Below, piece by piece: positions 36,068-45,249 of a DNA stretch of 64,000 bases (the stretch's first letter is position 1; each line of letters begins with the position of its first letter). Source of the DNA: UBA12087 sp964370815 (GTDB lineage: Bacteria > Chloroflexota > Anaerolineae > Anaerolineales > Villigracilaceae); NCBI GenBank assembly GCA_964370815.1, contig CAYJKQ010000011.1, positions 15,622-79,621 of the forward strand, in the 5' to 3' direction. The notes beneath the pieces were generated by a model. It did not search any database and was not told the origin of the DNA. It was given only the letters and a program-made list of their open reading frames with translations. The translations under genes and the position numbers were made by a program.

Positions 36068-36360
36068 TTTTATATTTTCCTTTCCAGTAACTTTTCAGAT
36101 GATTGCATGGTCTGTTTATCTCCAAAATAAAACAACATTTCTTCAGGCAAGGTTTATTAAACAACACAAAGAAAACCAGCTTGATTCTAACGATTATTTT
36201 ATTGTACAATCTTTATATACCTTATAACTCTTTTAATATTCGAATGGAATAAGAGGTTTATCTCGAAATAACTGACGACGGATGACGGAGATAGACCTTT
36301 TGAGTCTTCCTACCACCCATTCGGAAATTTTAGTGATCTTTTTTTCAATAGGAGAGAAAA

Positions 36361-37212
36361 ATGAGCACAACCACAGGATCCAAACCAAGACCTTACTGGC
36401 ACGTGGATGCCAAGTGGCTGACTGGCATTGTCCTGATCTTCCTTTTGAATATCACCTTCCTGCTGTTTGTCCTGGTGCAGATCACCGGACCAGAGCAAGG
36501 CATCAACCTGCTTGCCACAGCACTCGCCAGCCAGTTGAGTTTCGAGTCTGGCGGGTTGGATGCAGAGGGCGATATCGCTATCATGCGCCAAAAGATCAAC
36601 GAATCACCTGATAAACAATGGCAGCCCATTCCTGGTTTGGAGATCATCGTACGCGCTGAAGATATTGAGGGGATGACTGCCCGGGAGGCACGTTTGTGGT
36701 TCTTCCGACAGTGGGCACAACCCCTGTATTACGATGGTCCCCAAGGATTGGCAGACTTGATGACTGACCCTGAAATGAAAGAAGGGTTGGTACAAGGAGT
36801 CGGCCCGCTGGGCATAGTTTCGGCTGCTACCCACAGCAAACTGCTGGTGTTTTTTAGCATCTCTGGGTTGGTATCGTTATTTTTTCTGGGTTTGCTGGTA
36901 TTCTTCAGCCACCGCTTTGGGCGTTTGGGCAGCCCGGGATGTGTCATTTTTGTGGTTGCCATCCCCAATCTGATACTGCTGGCAGGACTGCGCGGTTGGC
37001 TTGAAAATGCCTCCCAGAACACAGAAACTACCATCGTTCAAGCCATGCTGGCCCGCTATACTCAACTGGCAACGGATGTTTTACCTGAGATCGTTCAGAA
37101 AGCCCTATACATCTACGCCTTCCTTGTCCTGCTGGGAATCTTCCTGCTCCTGGTGGCATTGATCGGCAGCATATTCGGGTTGTTCCGGAAAAATAAAAAA
37201 ACTTCAGATTGA
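36361..37212 (+). CDS. Four-helix membrane protein, unknown function
   Basis: 283 aa, no family recognised. Helices are visible at about 20-42 (LTGIVLIFLLNITFLLFVLV), 160-182 (LLVFFSISGLVSLFFLGLLVFF), 195-215 (VIFVVAIPNLILLAGL) and 245-275. Between helices 1 and 2 lies an exported domain of about 115 residues (AREARLWFFRQWAQPLYYDG). AGGAG just upstream supports ATG 36361. It stands alone between divergent and convergent neighbours. Confidence 0.7.
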   Translation: MSTTTGSKPRPYWHVDAKWLTGIVLIFLLNITFLLFVLVQITGPEQGINLLATALASQLSFESGGLDAEGDIAIMRQKINESPDKQWQPIPGLEIIVRAEDIEGMTAREARLWFFRQWAQPLYYDGPQGLADLMTDPEMKEGLVQGVGPLGIVSAATHSKLLVFFSISGLVSLFFLGLLVFFSHRFGRLGSPGCVIFVVAIPNLILLAGLRGWLENASQNTETTIVQAMLARYTQLATDVLPEIVQKALYIYAFLVLLGIFLLLVALIGSIFGLFRKNKKTSD

Positions 37213-37312
37213 ACCAGAATTGTTGATCATTATTGGGAAAAGCTCTCGGAAGGTGGAAAACCCAACAATGCGGCTGGCTGGTGGATAAGTTTGGAATTTC
37301 CTGGCACATCCA

Positions 37313-38245
37313 TCACTTTGCCAGGTCGAACTTTCCGGATCGGCGAGCCAGGATAAGGATGTGCTCCTCTGGGAATTTAACCCCCGGAGTATCGATGTCC
37401 ACCAGGTTACGCCATTTTTCCTCGTTCACGGTCAGGGTTTGCAGATCGACTATTTCCAATCCATGACGATCAAAGGCAGACCGATACTCATCTTCTGTGA
37501 AATACTGGTAGCTTTGCAGGCGTTCACTTTCCCACAGTGGTTTCCCTAGAAAAATGGATTTGGTGATGTATCGGGTAAAATATCGCCAGGGCAGTTCAAC
37601 GCACAGGGGATTTTCAACCTGGTGATAGGTGATCCGCAGCGGCTGATACTGCTGCACAAATGTCTCAAAATCCTGGCGCACGCCGTGGTCACGAAAATGG
37701 ATACGGACGCTCTCCAACGGATCACCAGTTGGCTCCAGACCGTCGAACAAAACCAGCCAACCCCCGGGTTCCAGGAGACATGCTGCGCCAGCCAGGGCTT
37801 GCTCTACTTTCAATTTGGCTGCCGGGATATCGATCTCACCCAGCTCGGTGGAAAAACAATCCGAAAAAACTTCATGCAAAGCATTGACGAGCAGCACGAT
37901 ATCAAATTTCCCCAATCCATCCAACAGGATCGGGTCTGTGAAATCACCTTCGATACAATGCAAGCCAGGATAATCCCGCCTGCATTTCGCCAGGAATTGG
38001 TCATTGTAGTCCACACCCAACGAGCCCTGCAGGCTGCAGACCTGAGAGTGGGCTTCCAATAGAGTGCCAATGACCTGCCCTTCTCCACAACCCAATTCAA
38101 GCAGGCGCAAGGAGTGATCGGTTTGCCCTGCCAGGCGGCGGATCAGCGCAGAGACAGACAGAATGGCAGCCCGCTTGCCCAGGTTCTCCATCGGTTGCAG
38201 GTGGGTCTCCCAATAAAAATCCCAAAAGGCATCATTTTCTGGCAT
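37313..38245 (-). CDS. Class I SAM-dependent methyltransferase
   Basis: About 310 aa. SAM motif LRLLELGCGEGQVIGTLLE, acidic motif LHCIEGDFTD and LLVNALHEVFSD identify the class I fold. Start uncertain: TTG 38252-38254 directly follows the upstream gene's stop (TGATTG), ATG 38245 lies three codons later and is preferred. The product resembles small-molecule methyltransferases; no substrate hint is visible. It is translationally coupled to the VOC protein gene. Confidence 0.83.
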   Translation of the reverse strand: MPENDAFWDFYWETHLQPMENLGKRAAILSVSALIRRLAGQTDHSLRLLELGCGEGQVIGTLLEAHSQVCSLQGSLGVDYNDQFLAKCRRDYPGLHCIEGDFTDPILLDGLGKFDIVLLVNALHEVFSDCFSTELGEIDIPAAKLKVEQALAGAACLLEPGGWLVLFDGLEPTGDPLESVRIHFRDHGVRQDFETFVQQYQPLRITYHQVENPLCVELPWRYFTRYITKSIFLGKPLWESERLQSYQYFTEDEYRSAFDRHGLEIVDLQTLTVNEEKWRNLVDIDTPGVKFPEEHILILARRSGKFDLAK

Positions 38246-38254
38246 ACAGGTCAA

Positions 38255-38674
38255 TCATACCGCGCTTGGATAATAGATCAGGATATTGGTGCCAAATGGG
38301 TCTCTGACTGAACAGCAATAAACAGGTGAATACATTAACTGCTCACCCGGAGCATTGCCCACTCCCCCGGCCTCGATGAAAGCAGCTTGCAAGCGCTCCA
38401 CTTCGGAAGAGCTCCGCATGACGATCATGACCTCAACATTCTGCGGGTTCCCGTTCTGACCTTTGAGCAGGGTTAGCCAGGTATCCCCGATCTGCCAGCC
38501 ATGAGTGTATTTTCCTTCCACATAGGCGGGTGAACCCAGGACACGCTGGTAAAAATCTATAGCCGCGGCATAATCCTCAAAGAATAGGGTCAACCCGTGC
38601 AGACCATGAAATTCAAAACGCGGGATGGGTAAGGGATTTCTAAAAAAATTTTTGCGATAGGTTTCGTAATCCAT
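38255..38674 (-). CDS. VOC (glyoxalase/bleomycin-resistance) family protein
   Basis: 139 aa with the beta-alpha-beta-beta-beta pattern of the vicinal oxygen chelate fold: GLHGLTLFFEDYAAAIDFYQRVLG, TLLKGQNGNPQNVEVMIVM, and SVRDPFGTNILIYYP at the end. The usual metal His/Glu set is only partly recognisable (H in FHGLHGL, no clear C-terminal Glu), so it may be a binding or resistance protein rather than an enzyme. It precedes the methyltransferase gene with no gap. Confidence 0.82.
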   Translation of the reverse strand: MDYETYRKNFFRNPLPIPRFEFHGLHGLTLFFEDYAAAIDFYQRVLGSPAYVEGKYTHGWQIGDTWLTLLKGQNGNPQNVEVMIVMRSSSEVERLQAAFIEAGGVGNAPGEQLMYSPVYCCSVRDPFGTNILIYYPSAV

Positions 38675-39178
38675 ATACCTTTTACTCCCTGAACTTTGTT
38701 GGAGGAGGATGAGGAGGTAATATTTCTAATTTTCAACACACTGTTTGGATACACAACCACAATTATCACCCGGATAATAACCTGACCAGTTCAAGGATGC
38801 ATACAATAAATTGCTGCATCCCAAAAAAGGTACTCCGCTGCCTGATAGACAATAACAATCTGTATCTGTTTGACAATCGAGCGGGTTCTCAATGTACTCG
38901 ACGGTTGGATCGATGTTCTCGATCTTCAGCGTAGTAGAATTGGTCCCAACATGGCTGCGGTTCTCGCTTGGTCTTCCATACTTAAAGGAGCAGTTGTTAG
39001 AAACTCTCCAGGATGACCAGATAGACCAGGGTGGTACGTAAGAGAATGCTAAAAAAAGTGGACAAGGCGAGGGTAAATAATACTTGTTAGTTCCTTTCCC
39101 AATTATGTCATAGATGCAATTGTTTTGACAGGCTTATCGGAGGGAAACTCTTTCACTGTGCAGCAAGAACGATGATGT
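38675..39178. other. 504-base stretch without a complete gene
   Basis: Contains the Cys-rich remnant frame at 38726-39133 on the - strand. The rest, about 45 bases on each side, shows no recognisable signal. Confidence 0.6.
38726..39133 (-). pseudogene. Cys-rich reading frame without a start codon (probable gene remnant)
   Basis: On the - strand this frame is open for 135 codons, from just after a TAA (39134-39136) to a TAG (38726-38728), with no ATG, GTG or TTG start codon at its beginning. The composition is protein-like, not random: CPLFLAFSYVPPWSIWSSWR, then a run of spaced cysteines, CQTDTDCYCLSGSG, GCSNLLYASLNW and GDNCGCVSKQC. The Cys spacing resembles small secreted Cys-rich domains. 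Upstream, the neighbouring frame reads VKEFPSDKPVKTIASM from a GTG at about 39156 and stops, compatible with a frameshift or 5' loss. No family assigned. Confidence 0.45.
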
Positions 39179-40081
39179 TCACTTTATGAACGTCCCATTG
39201 CGGTATTCCTCGAAGGCGATCCGAAGTTCCTCCTGCGTATTCATGACGATGGGACCCGCCCATGCCACTGGTTCGCTGATGGGCTCTCCGGAAAACAGGA
39301 GAAAGCGAACAGGTTCAGCCTGCGTGGAAACAATGATCTGTGTTCCATCGCCAAAGAGCACAAGCTCGCCATTGGAAACATAACCATCCTTGTGGCTGTC
39401 TCTGAGGTTTTCAGCCTCGACCTCGTAGCTGCAATCTTCATTCTCCAGGCAGAATCTGGCTGTTCCGGCAATGACATAAGCAAAGACGGTGTGCCCTGCA
39501 TTGGTTGGATGAATGTATTCTGTTCCAGCAGGTACACTCACGTCCAGGTATACCGGTTTGGTGACAATATCCTGCACGGGTCCCTCTGTTCCATCCACCT
39601 GCCCGCTGATAACCTTGATTTTCACGCCATCAGCAGTAGAGACCTCAGGTATCTGCTCACTTTTCACATCACGGTAACGCGGTTCCATCATCTTGTGCGA
39701 GGCTGGCAGGTTAGCCCATAATTGGAAGCCTCCCATATGACCATTTATATCGCCCTTTGGCATCTCCTGGTGAATGATGCCGCTCCCGGCTGTCATCCAC
39801 TGTACATCGCCAGGGTCAATGACGCCTTCATTGCCCAGGCTGTCCCCATGCTCGATCTTCCCGCTCAGGATATAAGTGATGGTCTCAATACCGCGATGTG
39901 GGTGCCACGGAAAACCAGCCAGGTACTGACCGGGGTTGGTTGCACGGAAATCATCCAGGAGCAGGAATGGGTCAAAAGCAGCGGTAGTACCGAAACCAAA
40001 CACTCTCTTCAAGTGAACGCCTGCGCCTTCAATTGCGGGTGTGCTCTTGATAACTTTTCGGATCTTTCTGGTCTTTGCCAT
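39179..40081 (-). CDS. Pirin family protein
   Basis: 300 aa bicupin. ATG 40081 is chosen because GGAGG lies 6 bases before it; an upstream ATG at 40108 adds nine poor residues. Iron-binding cupin motifs are FPWHPHRGIETITYILSGKIEHGDSLGN and the later GIIHQEM. The second cupin starts near DVSVPAGTEYIHPTNAGHTVFAYV. Pirins act as quercetinases or as redox-dependent regulators; nothing here decides between them. It has its own promoter. Confidence 0.92.
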   Translation of the reverse strand: MAKTRKIRKVIKSTPAIEGAGVHLKRVFGFGTTAAFDPFLLLDDFRATNPGQYLAGFPWHPHRGIETITYILSGKIEHGDSLGNEGVIDPGDVQWMTAGSGIIHQEMPKGDINGHMGGFQLWANLPASHKMMEPRYRDVKSEQIPEVSTADGVKIKVISGQVDGTEGPVQDIVTKPVYLDVSVPAGTEYIHPTNAGHTVFAYVIAGTARFCLENEDCSYEVEAENLRDSHKDGYVSNGELVLFGDGTQIIVSTQAEPVRFLLFSGEPISEPVAWAGPIVMNTQEELRIAFEEYRNGTFIK

Positions 40082-40106
40082 TTTATACCTCCAATTGGTA
40101 CTCTTC

Positions 40107-40112
40107 ATTATA
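40107..40112 (-). promoter_or_regulatory. Extended -10 promoter of the pirin gene
   Basis: On the - strand TGC-TATAAT (TATAAT at 40107-40112) lies about 25 bases before the pirin ATG. No good -35 box is present, as is common with TGN extended -10 promoters. Confidence 0.5.
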
Positions 40113-40310
40113 GCATTTCACACCTTCCATTATTCATAATTGAATTACCCCAAGGTTTTCTTTAGTAGTCAAACCTGATCTGGATTTTTTGCGATATCAA
40201 ACCCATTATTGGGGGAGACCGTTCTTTTAGTGGTCGTGGCGATATCCATTCCGGAGAGGGGATTTCCATATTCAAGAATAGCACACACACCCAAAATATC
40301 ATTATCCATC

Positions 40311-40338
40311 TTGCCAAACTACCTGATTATGCTAGAAT
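40311..40338 (+). promoter_or_regulatory. Predicted trmD promoter giving a leaderless mRNA
   Basis: TTGCCA at 40311-40316 and TAGAAT at 40333-40338 are 16 bases apart. The expected start of transcription, about 7 bases beyond the -10, coincides with the trmD ATG at 40345, and no ribosome site precedes that ATG. Confidence 0.45.
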
Positions 40339-40344
40339 GCATGT

Positions 40345-41094
40345 ATGCGTTTTGATGTATTCACGCTCCTCCCCGAAGTATTCCCCCCCTATTTGGATAG
40401 CAGCATTTTGAATCGCGCCCGCTTGCGCGGCTTGATCGATGTGCAGGTGCACAATATCCGTGACTGGGCAACCGACCAGCACCATGTCACCGATGATACG
40501 CCTTATGGCGGTGGTGGCGGTATGGTCATGAAGGTCGAACCCATGTTTGCAGCGGTGGAATCTGTTTTGGGAACACCCCCGCCATGCCCGGTTATCATGC
40601 TGACACCGCAAGGTCGTGTTTTCAACCAGAATGTGGCAGACCAGCTGGCACAAAACTCACGCCTGGCTTTGATCTGTGGACGGTATGAAGGCATCGATGA
40701 ACGCATCCGCACCCACCTGGTGACAGACGAGATCTCGATCGGGGATTATGTCCTGACCGGTGGCGAATTACCAGCATTGATCCTGATCGATGTGCTGGCA
40801 CGCCTGGTGCCGGGTGTGCTGGGTGACCCGACCGGGGCCTCCGACGATTCGCACGCCTCCGGTCTGCTTGAATACCCGCATTATACGCGCCCGCTCGAAT
40901 TCCGCGGCTGGCAGGTACCCGAGATCCTGCTCTCGGGAGACCATGCCAAAGTGGCTCGCTGGCGCAGAGAACAGTCCCTCCTGCGTACCCGCCAGCGCCG
41001 ACCCGACCTGCTCGAAAAAGCAAATCTATCCGATAAAGACCTGAAATTCTTGGAGAACAAAAGTCAAGAAAAACCCTCTAACCTGACCTGCTAG
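40345..41094 (+). CDS. trmD: tRNA (guanine(37)-N1)-methyltransferase
   Basis: Methylates G37 of tRNAs with SAM, preventing frameshifting. The 249-aa product has the full SPOUT/TrmD pattern: MRFDVFTLLPEVFPPYL, DDTPYGGGGGMVMKVEP, RVFNQNVADQLA, LICGRYEGIDERI, and the knot segment SIGDYVLTGGELPALILID. ATG 40345 has no ribosome site; an ATG four bases upstream is out of frame. It stands apart from rplS, rpsP and rimM, with which trmD is usually clustered. Confidence 0.96.
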   Translation: MRFDVFTLLPEVFPPYLDSSILNRARLRGLIDVQVHNIRDWATDQHHVTDDTPYGGGGGMVMKVEPMFAAVESVLGTPPPCPVIMLTPQGRVFNQNVADQLAQNSRLALICGRYEGIDERIRTHLVTDEISIGDYVLTGGELPALILIDVLARLVPGVLGDPTGASDDSHASGLLEYPHYTRPLEFRGWQVPEILLSGDHAKVARWRREQSLLRTRQRRPDLLEKANLSDKDLKFLENKSQEKPSNLTC

Positions 41095-41195
41095 AACCCC
41101 GAATTTGGATAATGAATCCATCGTCCAGGCTCGGTGTTCTATAGGAAATAAGTATTTCATTTCGATCACAAACTACTTTAAAGAGGAGATGTACC

Positions 41196-42455
41196 ATGAA
41201 ATTTAGATACGGCAAGATCTTCCTGCTCGGCTTTGGTTTTTTTGGCGTCAGCGTCATCTGGGGTGTGTACAATGCCTTCGTGCCCATCTTCCTGGCTGAC
41301 AAATTTCACCTGGCACCAGCCTGGATCGGCTTTTTTATGACGCTCGACAATATTGCCGCCCTTTTCATTCAACCTCCGGTGGGAGCCTGGTCGGATAAAC
41401 TGCGCTCCCCCATCGGTCGGCGCATGCCCTTTATATTGATCGGCGCCCCGATCGGCGCACTGGTCTTCGGCATCATCCCCCTGGCAGCCGTCCTGCCTCT
41501 GTTCGTAGCCTGTACCAGTACGCTGCTCTTGAGCATGGCTTTCTGGCGCACCCCGGTGGTGGCACTCATGCCGGACATCACCCCTTCGCAAAATCGCTCA
41601 CAGGCCAACGGCATCATCAACTTCATGGGCGGTCTGGGTGCCATCATCTCCTTCATCGGGGGTGGAGCATTGTACAAGATGAACCCTGCTTTCCCGTTCT
41701 GGTTGGGTTCAGCCCTGGTCATCCTGGCTGCCGGTCTGGTATTGATCTTCATCCGTGAGCCTAAAGAGTATGGTGCATCCGAAAAGCAACCCAACATGCT
41801 GGAAAGCTTGATGGAAGTGCTGCGAGACAAGGAAAAAAGTGCCATTCGGTTGTTCCTGGCTATCTTTTTCTGGTTCCTGGGTTACACTGCCATTGAGGCT
41901 TTCTTTACGCTTTATGGCAAGTATCATCTCGGGTTGAACGAAGCTGACGGCAGCCGCCTGCTAGGTCACCTCTCCCTGTTCTTTGTGCTGTTTGCCCTGG
42001 TCTCCGGCGTGATCGGTGCCAGGATCGGGCGGCGCGTGACCATCATGATCGGCATTTTCCTGCTGGGCGGATTGATCGCAGCCATGTACTTCCTATCGCC
42101 TGCCACACTGACCATCGTCCTGACCAAACTGCCGGTACTGGGCACCATCCCGGTCATCAGCCTGTTCCTGATGGCAGCCGGCATTGCCTGGTCATTGATC
42201 AACATCAACTCCCTGCCCATGGTGGTGGACATGACCACCACTGCGCGCCTGGGGACTTATACCGGTCTGTATTACCTGTTCTCCACACTGTCCGCCATCG
42301 TCGGACCCAACGTGAACGGCTGGATGATCCAATTGACGGGTAACAACTACAACGCCGTCATGCTGATCTCTCCTTTCTTCATGCTGATCGCTTTTATGCT
42401 AATGGTTGGCGTGCGCCGCGGTGAAGCCACAAATACTCCCTTAATAACGGTATAG
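41196..42455 (+). CDS. MFS transporter (SLC45-like)
   Basis: 419 aa with twelve predicted helices. Major-facilitator marks include GAWSDKLRSPIGRRMPFI (loop 2-3 motif DxxxxxxGRR), NGIINFMGGLGAIISF and a second-half repeat GARIGRRVTIMIG. The pattern of GxWSDKxxxxxGRRxP is close to sucrose/maltose proton symporters of the SLC45/GPH-like type, though the substrate is unproven. AGGAG upstream supports ATG 41196. A hairpin terminator and then a paralogue follow. Confidence 0.87.
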   Translation: MKFRYGKIFLLGFGFFGVSVIWGVYNAFVPIFLADKFHLAPAWIGFFMTLDNIAALFIQPPVGAWSDKLRSPIGRRMPFILIGAPIGALVFGIIPLAAVLPLFVACTSTLLLSMAFWRTPVVALMPDITPSQNRSQANGIINFMGGLGAIISFIGGGALYKMNPAFPFWLGSALVILAAGLVLIFIREPKEYGASEKQPNMLESLMEVLRDKEKSAIRLFLAIFFWFLGYTAIEAFFTLYGKYHLGLNEADGSRLLGHLSLFFVLFALVSGVIGARIGRRVTIMIGIFLLGGLIAAMYFLSPATLTIVLTKLPVLGTIPVISLFLMAAGIAWSLININSLPMVVDMTTTARLGTYTGLYYLFSTLSAIVGPNVNGWMIQLTGNNYNAVMLISPFFMLIAFMLMVGVRRGEATNTPLITV

Positions 42456-42477
42456 AGACAGTAATTTAAACTCAAAA

Positions 42478-42513
42478 AGGCACTCCTGATATTTTATAAA
42501 TTCGGGAGTGCCT
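42478..42513 (+). terminator. Hairpin terminator between the MFS genes
   Basis: Nine-bp stem AGGCACTCC (42478-42486) with its complement at 42505-42513 and an AT-rich 18-base loop; only a weak T-tract follows. Confidence 0.55.
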
Positions 42514-42564
42514 GTATTACTATTGGTTTAACCGAACGGATTGAAAAATGGTGTTCTAACCAGC

Positions 42565-43845
42565 ATGACAAAGGATAAATTCCCCTGGAACAAGACCATC
42601 CTGTTGGGGCTGGGTTTTCTTGGGATTAGCAGTTTCTGGCCGGTCTTCAACCAGTTCATTCCCCTCTTCCTGCAAGCCGGAAATCCGGAGTTCAACCGTC
42701 AGTTGATCAGCGAAGGCAGGGCAATACCAAATATCGTCGGTTTTGGGTTGAATCCAGCCTGGGCTTTGTTCATCATGACCTGGGACAACCTGATCAATGT
42801 CTTCGTCCAGCCCTGGGCGGGTGCAAAGAGCGACAACACCTGGAACCGCTTCGGTCGAAGAAAAGGATGGATCCTGTTGGGAGCGCCGATTGCCCTGCTG
42901 GGTTTCGTTTTCATCCCGGTTGCCCAAAGCGTGTTAGCCATCATGGTCTTCATCCTGATCACCAATTTTGGCATGGCTCTGTTCCGCTCCCCGACTGCAG
43001 CCTGGCTGGGTGACCTTTTCAAATCAAAGGACCGCAGCAAAGTGAATGGCGTTATTAACCTGATGGGTGGAGTCGGTGGTCTGCTGGCTTACTTTGGCGG
43101 TGGATTTCTGTTCGATTCATACGGGCGTACTGCCCCCTTCATCGGTGGAGCGCTCACAACCATCCTTGCTTTGCTGGTTGTATTGCTCTTTATCAAAGAA
43201 CCCGAAAGCCTCAGCCCTGAAAAAGTGGAAAAGGTCAATGTCCTCGAGAACATCCGCCATATGTTCAGGAAACCCGATAAGAGCAGCCTTTATGTTCTTT
43301 TGGGTATCCTGTTATGGTTCATGGCTTTCAGTGCCCTGGAAACAGGGTTGTCATCCATTGCCGTGTTCTCCCTTGATATTAAACCGGGCACAGCCTCTAT
43401 TTTGATCGGCACCATGACGATCTCATTTATTCTCTTTGCCGTACCCGCAGGTTTTTTTGGCTCGCGATGGGGGCGCAGAAATTCCATCCGCATCGGGTTG
43501 GCCGGGTTGACAGGCATACTCCTGGCAGGTTATTTTATCGTACGGAACACCCTAAGCCTGGTCATCATATTGGTCATGTGCGGATTTTTCTGGGCACTGG
43601 TCAATGTCAATAGTCTGCCGCTGGTGTTCGATCATGGAGATGAGAGCAGGATTGGGGCTTTTACAGGTTTGTATTATTTTTCATCCCAGCTTGCCTCAGT
43701 ACTGGGTCCCACCCTGGGCGGGATCCTGGTGGGGACGATGCATAATGACTACCGCTGGTTGTGGTTGTTCAGCACCTTCTTTATGGGGTTGGCGTGGCTC
43801 GTGATGACAGGAGTAAGGCGGGGTGGGGACATTCCAAAATCGTAA
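42565..43845 (+). CDS. MFS transporter, paralogue of the previous gene
   Basis: About 426 aa. It shares the neighbour's arrangement: KTILLGLGFLGISSFWPVFNQFIP, GAKSDNTWNRFGRRKGWILLG in loop 2-3, NGVINLMGGVGGLLAYFGGG, and FFGSRWGRRNSIRIG in the second half. The extracellular loop 1 is longer (GNPEFNRQLISEGRAIPNIVGF). Start is uncertain between TTG 42541 and ATG 42565, neither with a clear ribosome site. Tandem duplication with divergence is likely; sugar or glycoside transport is inferred. Confidence 0.85.
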   Translation: MTKDKFPWNKTILLGLGFLGISSFWPVFNQFIPLFLQAGNPEFNRQLISEGRAIPNIVGFGLNPAWALFIMTWDNLINVFVQPWAGAKSDNTWNRFGRRKGWILLGAPIALLGFVFIPVAQSVLAIMVFILITNFGMALFRSPTAAWLGDLFKSKDRSKVNGVINLMGGVGGLLAYFGGGFLFDSYGRTAPFIGGALTTILALLVVLLFIKEPESLSPEKVEKVNVLENIRHMFRKPDKSSLYVLLGILLWFMAFSALETGLSSIAVFSLDIKPGTASILIGTMTISFILFAVPAGFFGSRWGRRNSIRIGLAGLTGILLAGYFIVRNTLSLVIILVMCGFFWALVNVNSLPLVFDHGDESRIGAFTGLYYFSSQLASVLGPTLGGILVGTMHNDYRWLWLFSTFFMGLAWLVMTGVRRGGDIPKS

Positions 43846-43914
43846 ATGACCTGAGCCAGTTGATCCATTGCAAGGAATTTCTTTAAGAAAACCCTGATTT
43901 GGCGATCTGCTTGG

Positions 43915-43943
43915 TTGAATATCCAGGTGGGATTTGCTATAAT
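43915..43943 (+). promoter_or_regulatory. Strong promoter of the BMP lipoprotein gene
   Basis: TTGAAT at 43915-43920, 17-base spacer, TATAAT at 43938-43943 with TG one base upstream (extended -10). It lies about 80 bases before ATG 44027. Confidence 0.75.
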
Positions 43944-44026
43944 ATTAATGGTCAAACTTGGCGAATATATTTATTTACTGTCCTTTATAAATGATCCCTC
44001 CAACCCACGAAGAAAGGAAATTTATA

Positions 44027-45151
44027 ATGTCCAGCAAATCCCCCGTTTTTTTATCCGTTATTCTTATCCTGACATTTGCGATCAGCTCCTGCGGACCAGC
44101 GTCATCAACCACCCAGCCACCAACCAACATATTACCAACATCAATGAATAAGTTGCCGGAAGCTACCATGACCGGATCAGTCAGCACTGCAGTACCCAAT
44201 GCTGACATTACTTTAATATGCAATCTTTACCAAACCGGAGCATTGGATGACCGATCTTTTGGTGCAGCTACATGGAAAGCCACGACAACCGCAGCGGAAA
44301 CCCTGGGAGTTGAGGTTATTTTTATTGAATCTGATATATCGGAGCTTGACAGCAGTATCAACCTGTTGATGGGTGAAGGCTGTGACCTGATCATTGGAGT
44401 TGGCACCAGTTTCAGCAATGCCATCAAGATGGCTGCAGAAGCCAATCCGGATCAAATATTTGGCCAGTTGGATGATAATTTCGATCCTGTCCTGCCGAAT
44501 GTTGCCACCAGTGTATACATCTTGGACCAGGCGACCTACCTGCTTGGTTACCTGGCTGCCTCGCAGACTAGGACAGGAAAGATCGGCACGTTTGCAGGAA
44601 TGATCTTTCCTGGAGTAACCATCTATATGGATGGTTTTTACATGGGCATGCTGAAATATAACGAGATCCATGACAAGAATGTTGAACTCGTTGGCTGGGA
44701 TCCTGAAACCAGCACAGGGACAGAAGTGGGGAATTTCGGTGATCGGGAGAAAGGAAAATCCATCACCCTCGAACTCATTGATCAGGGAGCAGACATCATT
44801 CTACCGGTGGCTGGTGCCTCCGGACTGGGAAGCCTGGATGCAGTCAGCGAGAGGGATGCCCTGCTGGTCTGCATGGATGGAGATTGGTCGGTCATGTTCC
44901 CGGATTACAGCAGCAAGATCCTGGCCAGTGGAACAAAGAATGTGGACGAGTGGTTTTTTAACACCATTGAATCAGTAAAAAATGGGACATTTGCCGGGAA
45001 CTCCTATACAGGTTCTCTGCAAAACGGGGGAGTTGGCATCCTGTTGGGTGTTGATCATACGAATTCCATTGATCCGGCTATCATGGCTGAGATCGAGCAT
45101 CTACTGGAAGAAATAAAAGCAGGCAAGGTGGATATCCACTACGATCGATAA
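44027..45151 (+). CDS. BMP-family substrate-binding lipoprotein (copy 1)
   Basis: Extracytoplasmic binding protein of the basic-membrane-protein/Med family, which binds nucleosides in characterised systems. ATG 44027 is selected by the AAAGGAA ribosome site; the frame opens upstream at 43991. The signal peptide ends in the lipobox ISSC with Cys22 lipidated, followed by a Ser/Thr/Pro linker. Core marks: GALDDRSFGAATWKA, GEGCDLIIGVGTSFSNA, YLLGYLAASQTRTGKIG and GADIILPVAGASGLG. It is 374 aa and paralogous to the protein at 50662. No permease follows on this strand, so it may share the transporter encoded on the opposite strand. Confidence 0.92.
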   Translation: MSSKSPVFLSVILILTFAISSCGPASSTTQPPTNILPTSMNKLPEATMTGSVSTAVPNADITLICNLYQTGALDDRSFGAATWKATTTAAETLGVEVIFIESDISELDSSINLLMGEGCDLIIGVGTSFSNAIKMAAEANPDQIFGQLDDNFDPVLPNVATSVYILDQATYLLGYLAASQTRTGKIGTFAGMIFPGVTIYMDGFYMGMLKYNEIHDKNVELVGWDPETSTGTEVGNFGDREKGKSITLELIDQGADIILPVAGASGLGSLDAVSERDALLVCMDGDWSVMFPDYSSKILASGTKNVDEWFFNTIESVKNGTFAGNSYTGSLQNGGVGILLGVDHTNSIDPAIMAEIEHLLEEIKAGKVDIHYDR

Positions 45152-45175
45152 AAATTTATTCTCCCCGCAGCAAAA

Positions 45176-45207
45176 ATGGAGGTTGGATCAAGAGATCCAA
45201 CCTCCAT
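45176..45207 (+). terminator. Perfect 14-bp hairpin after BMP copy 1
   Basis: A 14-bp perfect inverted repeat (45176-45189 with 45194-45207) and a 4-base AAGA loop, 25 bases after the stop. There is no T-run; instead TATAAT follows at 45210-45215, so it may be a terminator, an operator, or both. Confidence 0.6.
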
Positions 45208-45249
45208 GCTATAATCCTCTTAAATTCCATCTTAAGAAAAGGCCATCCT

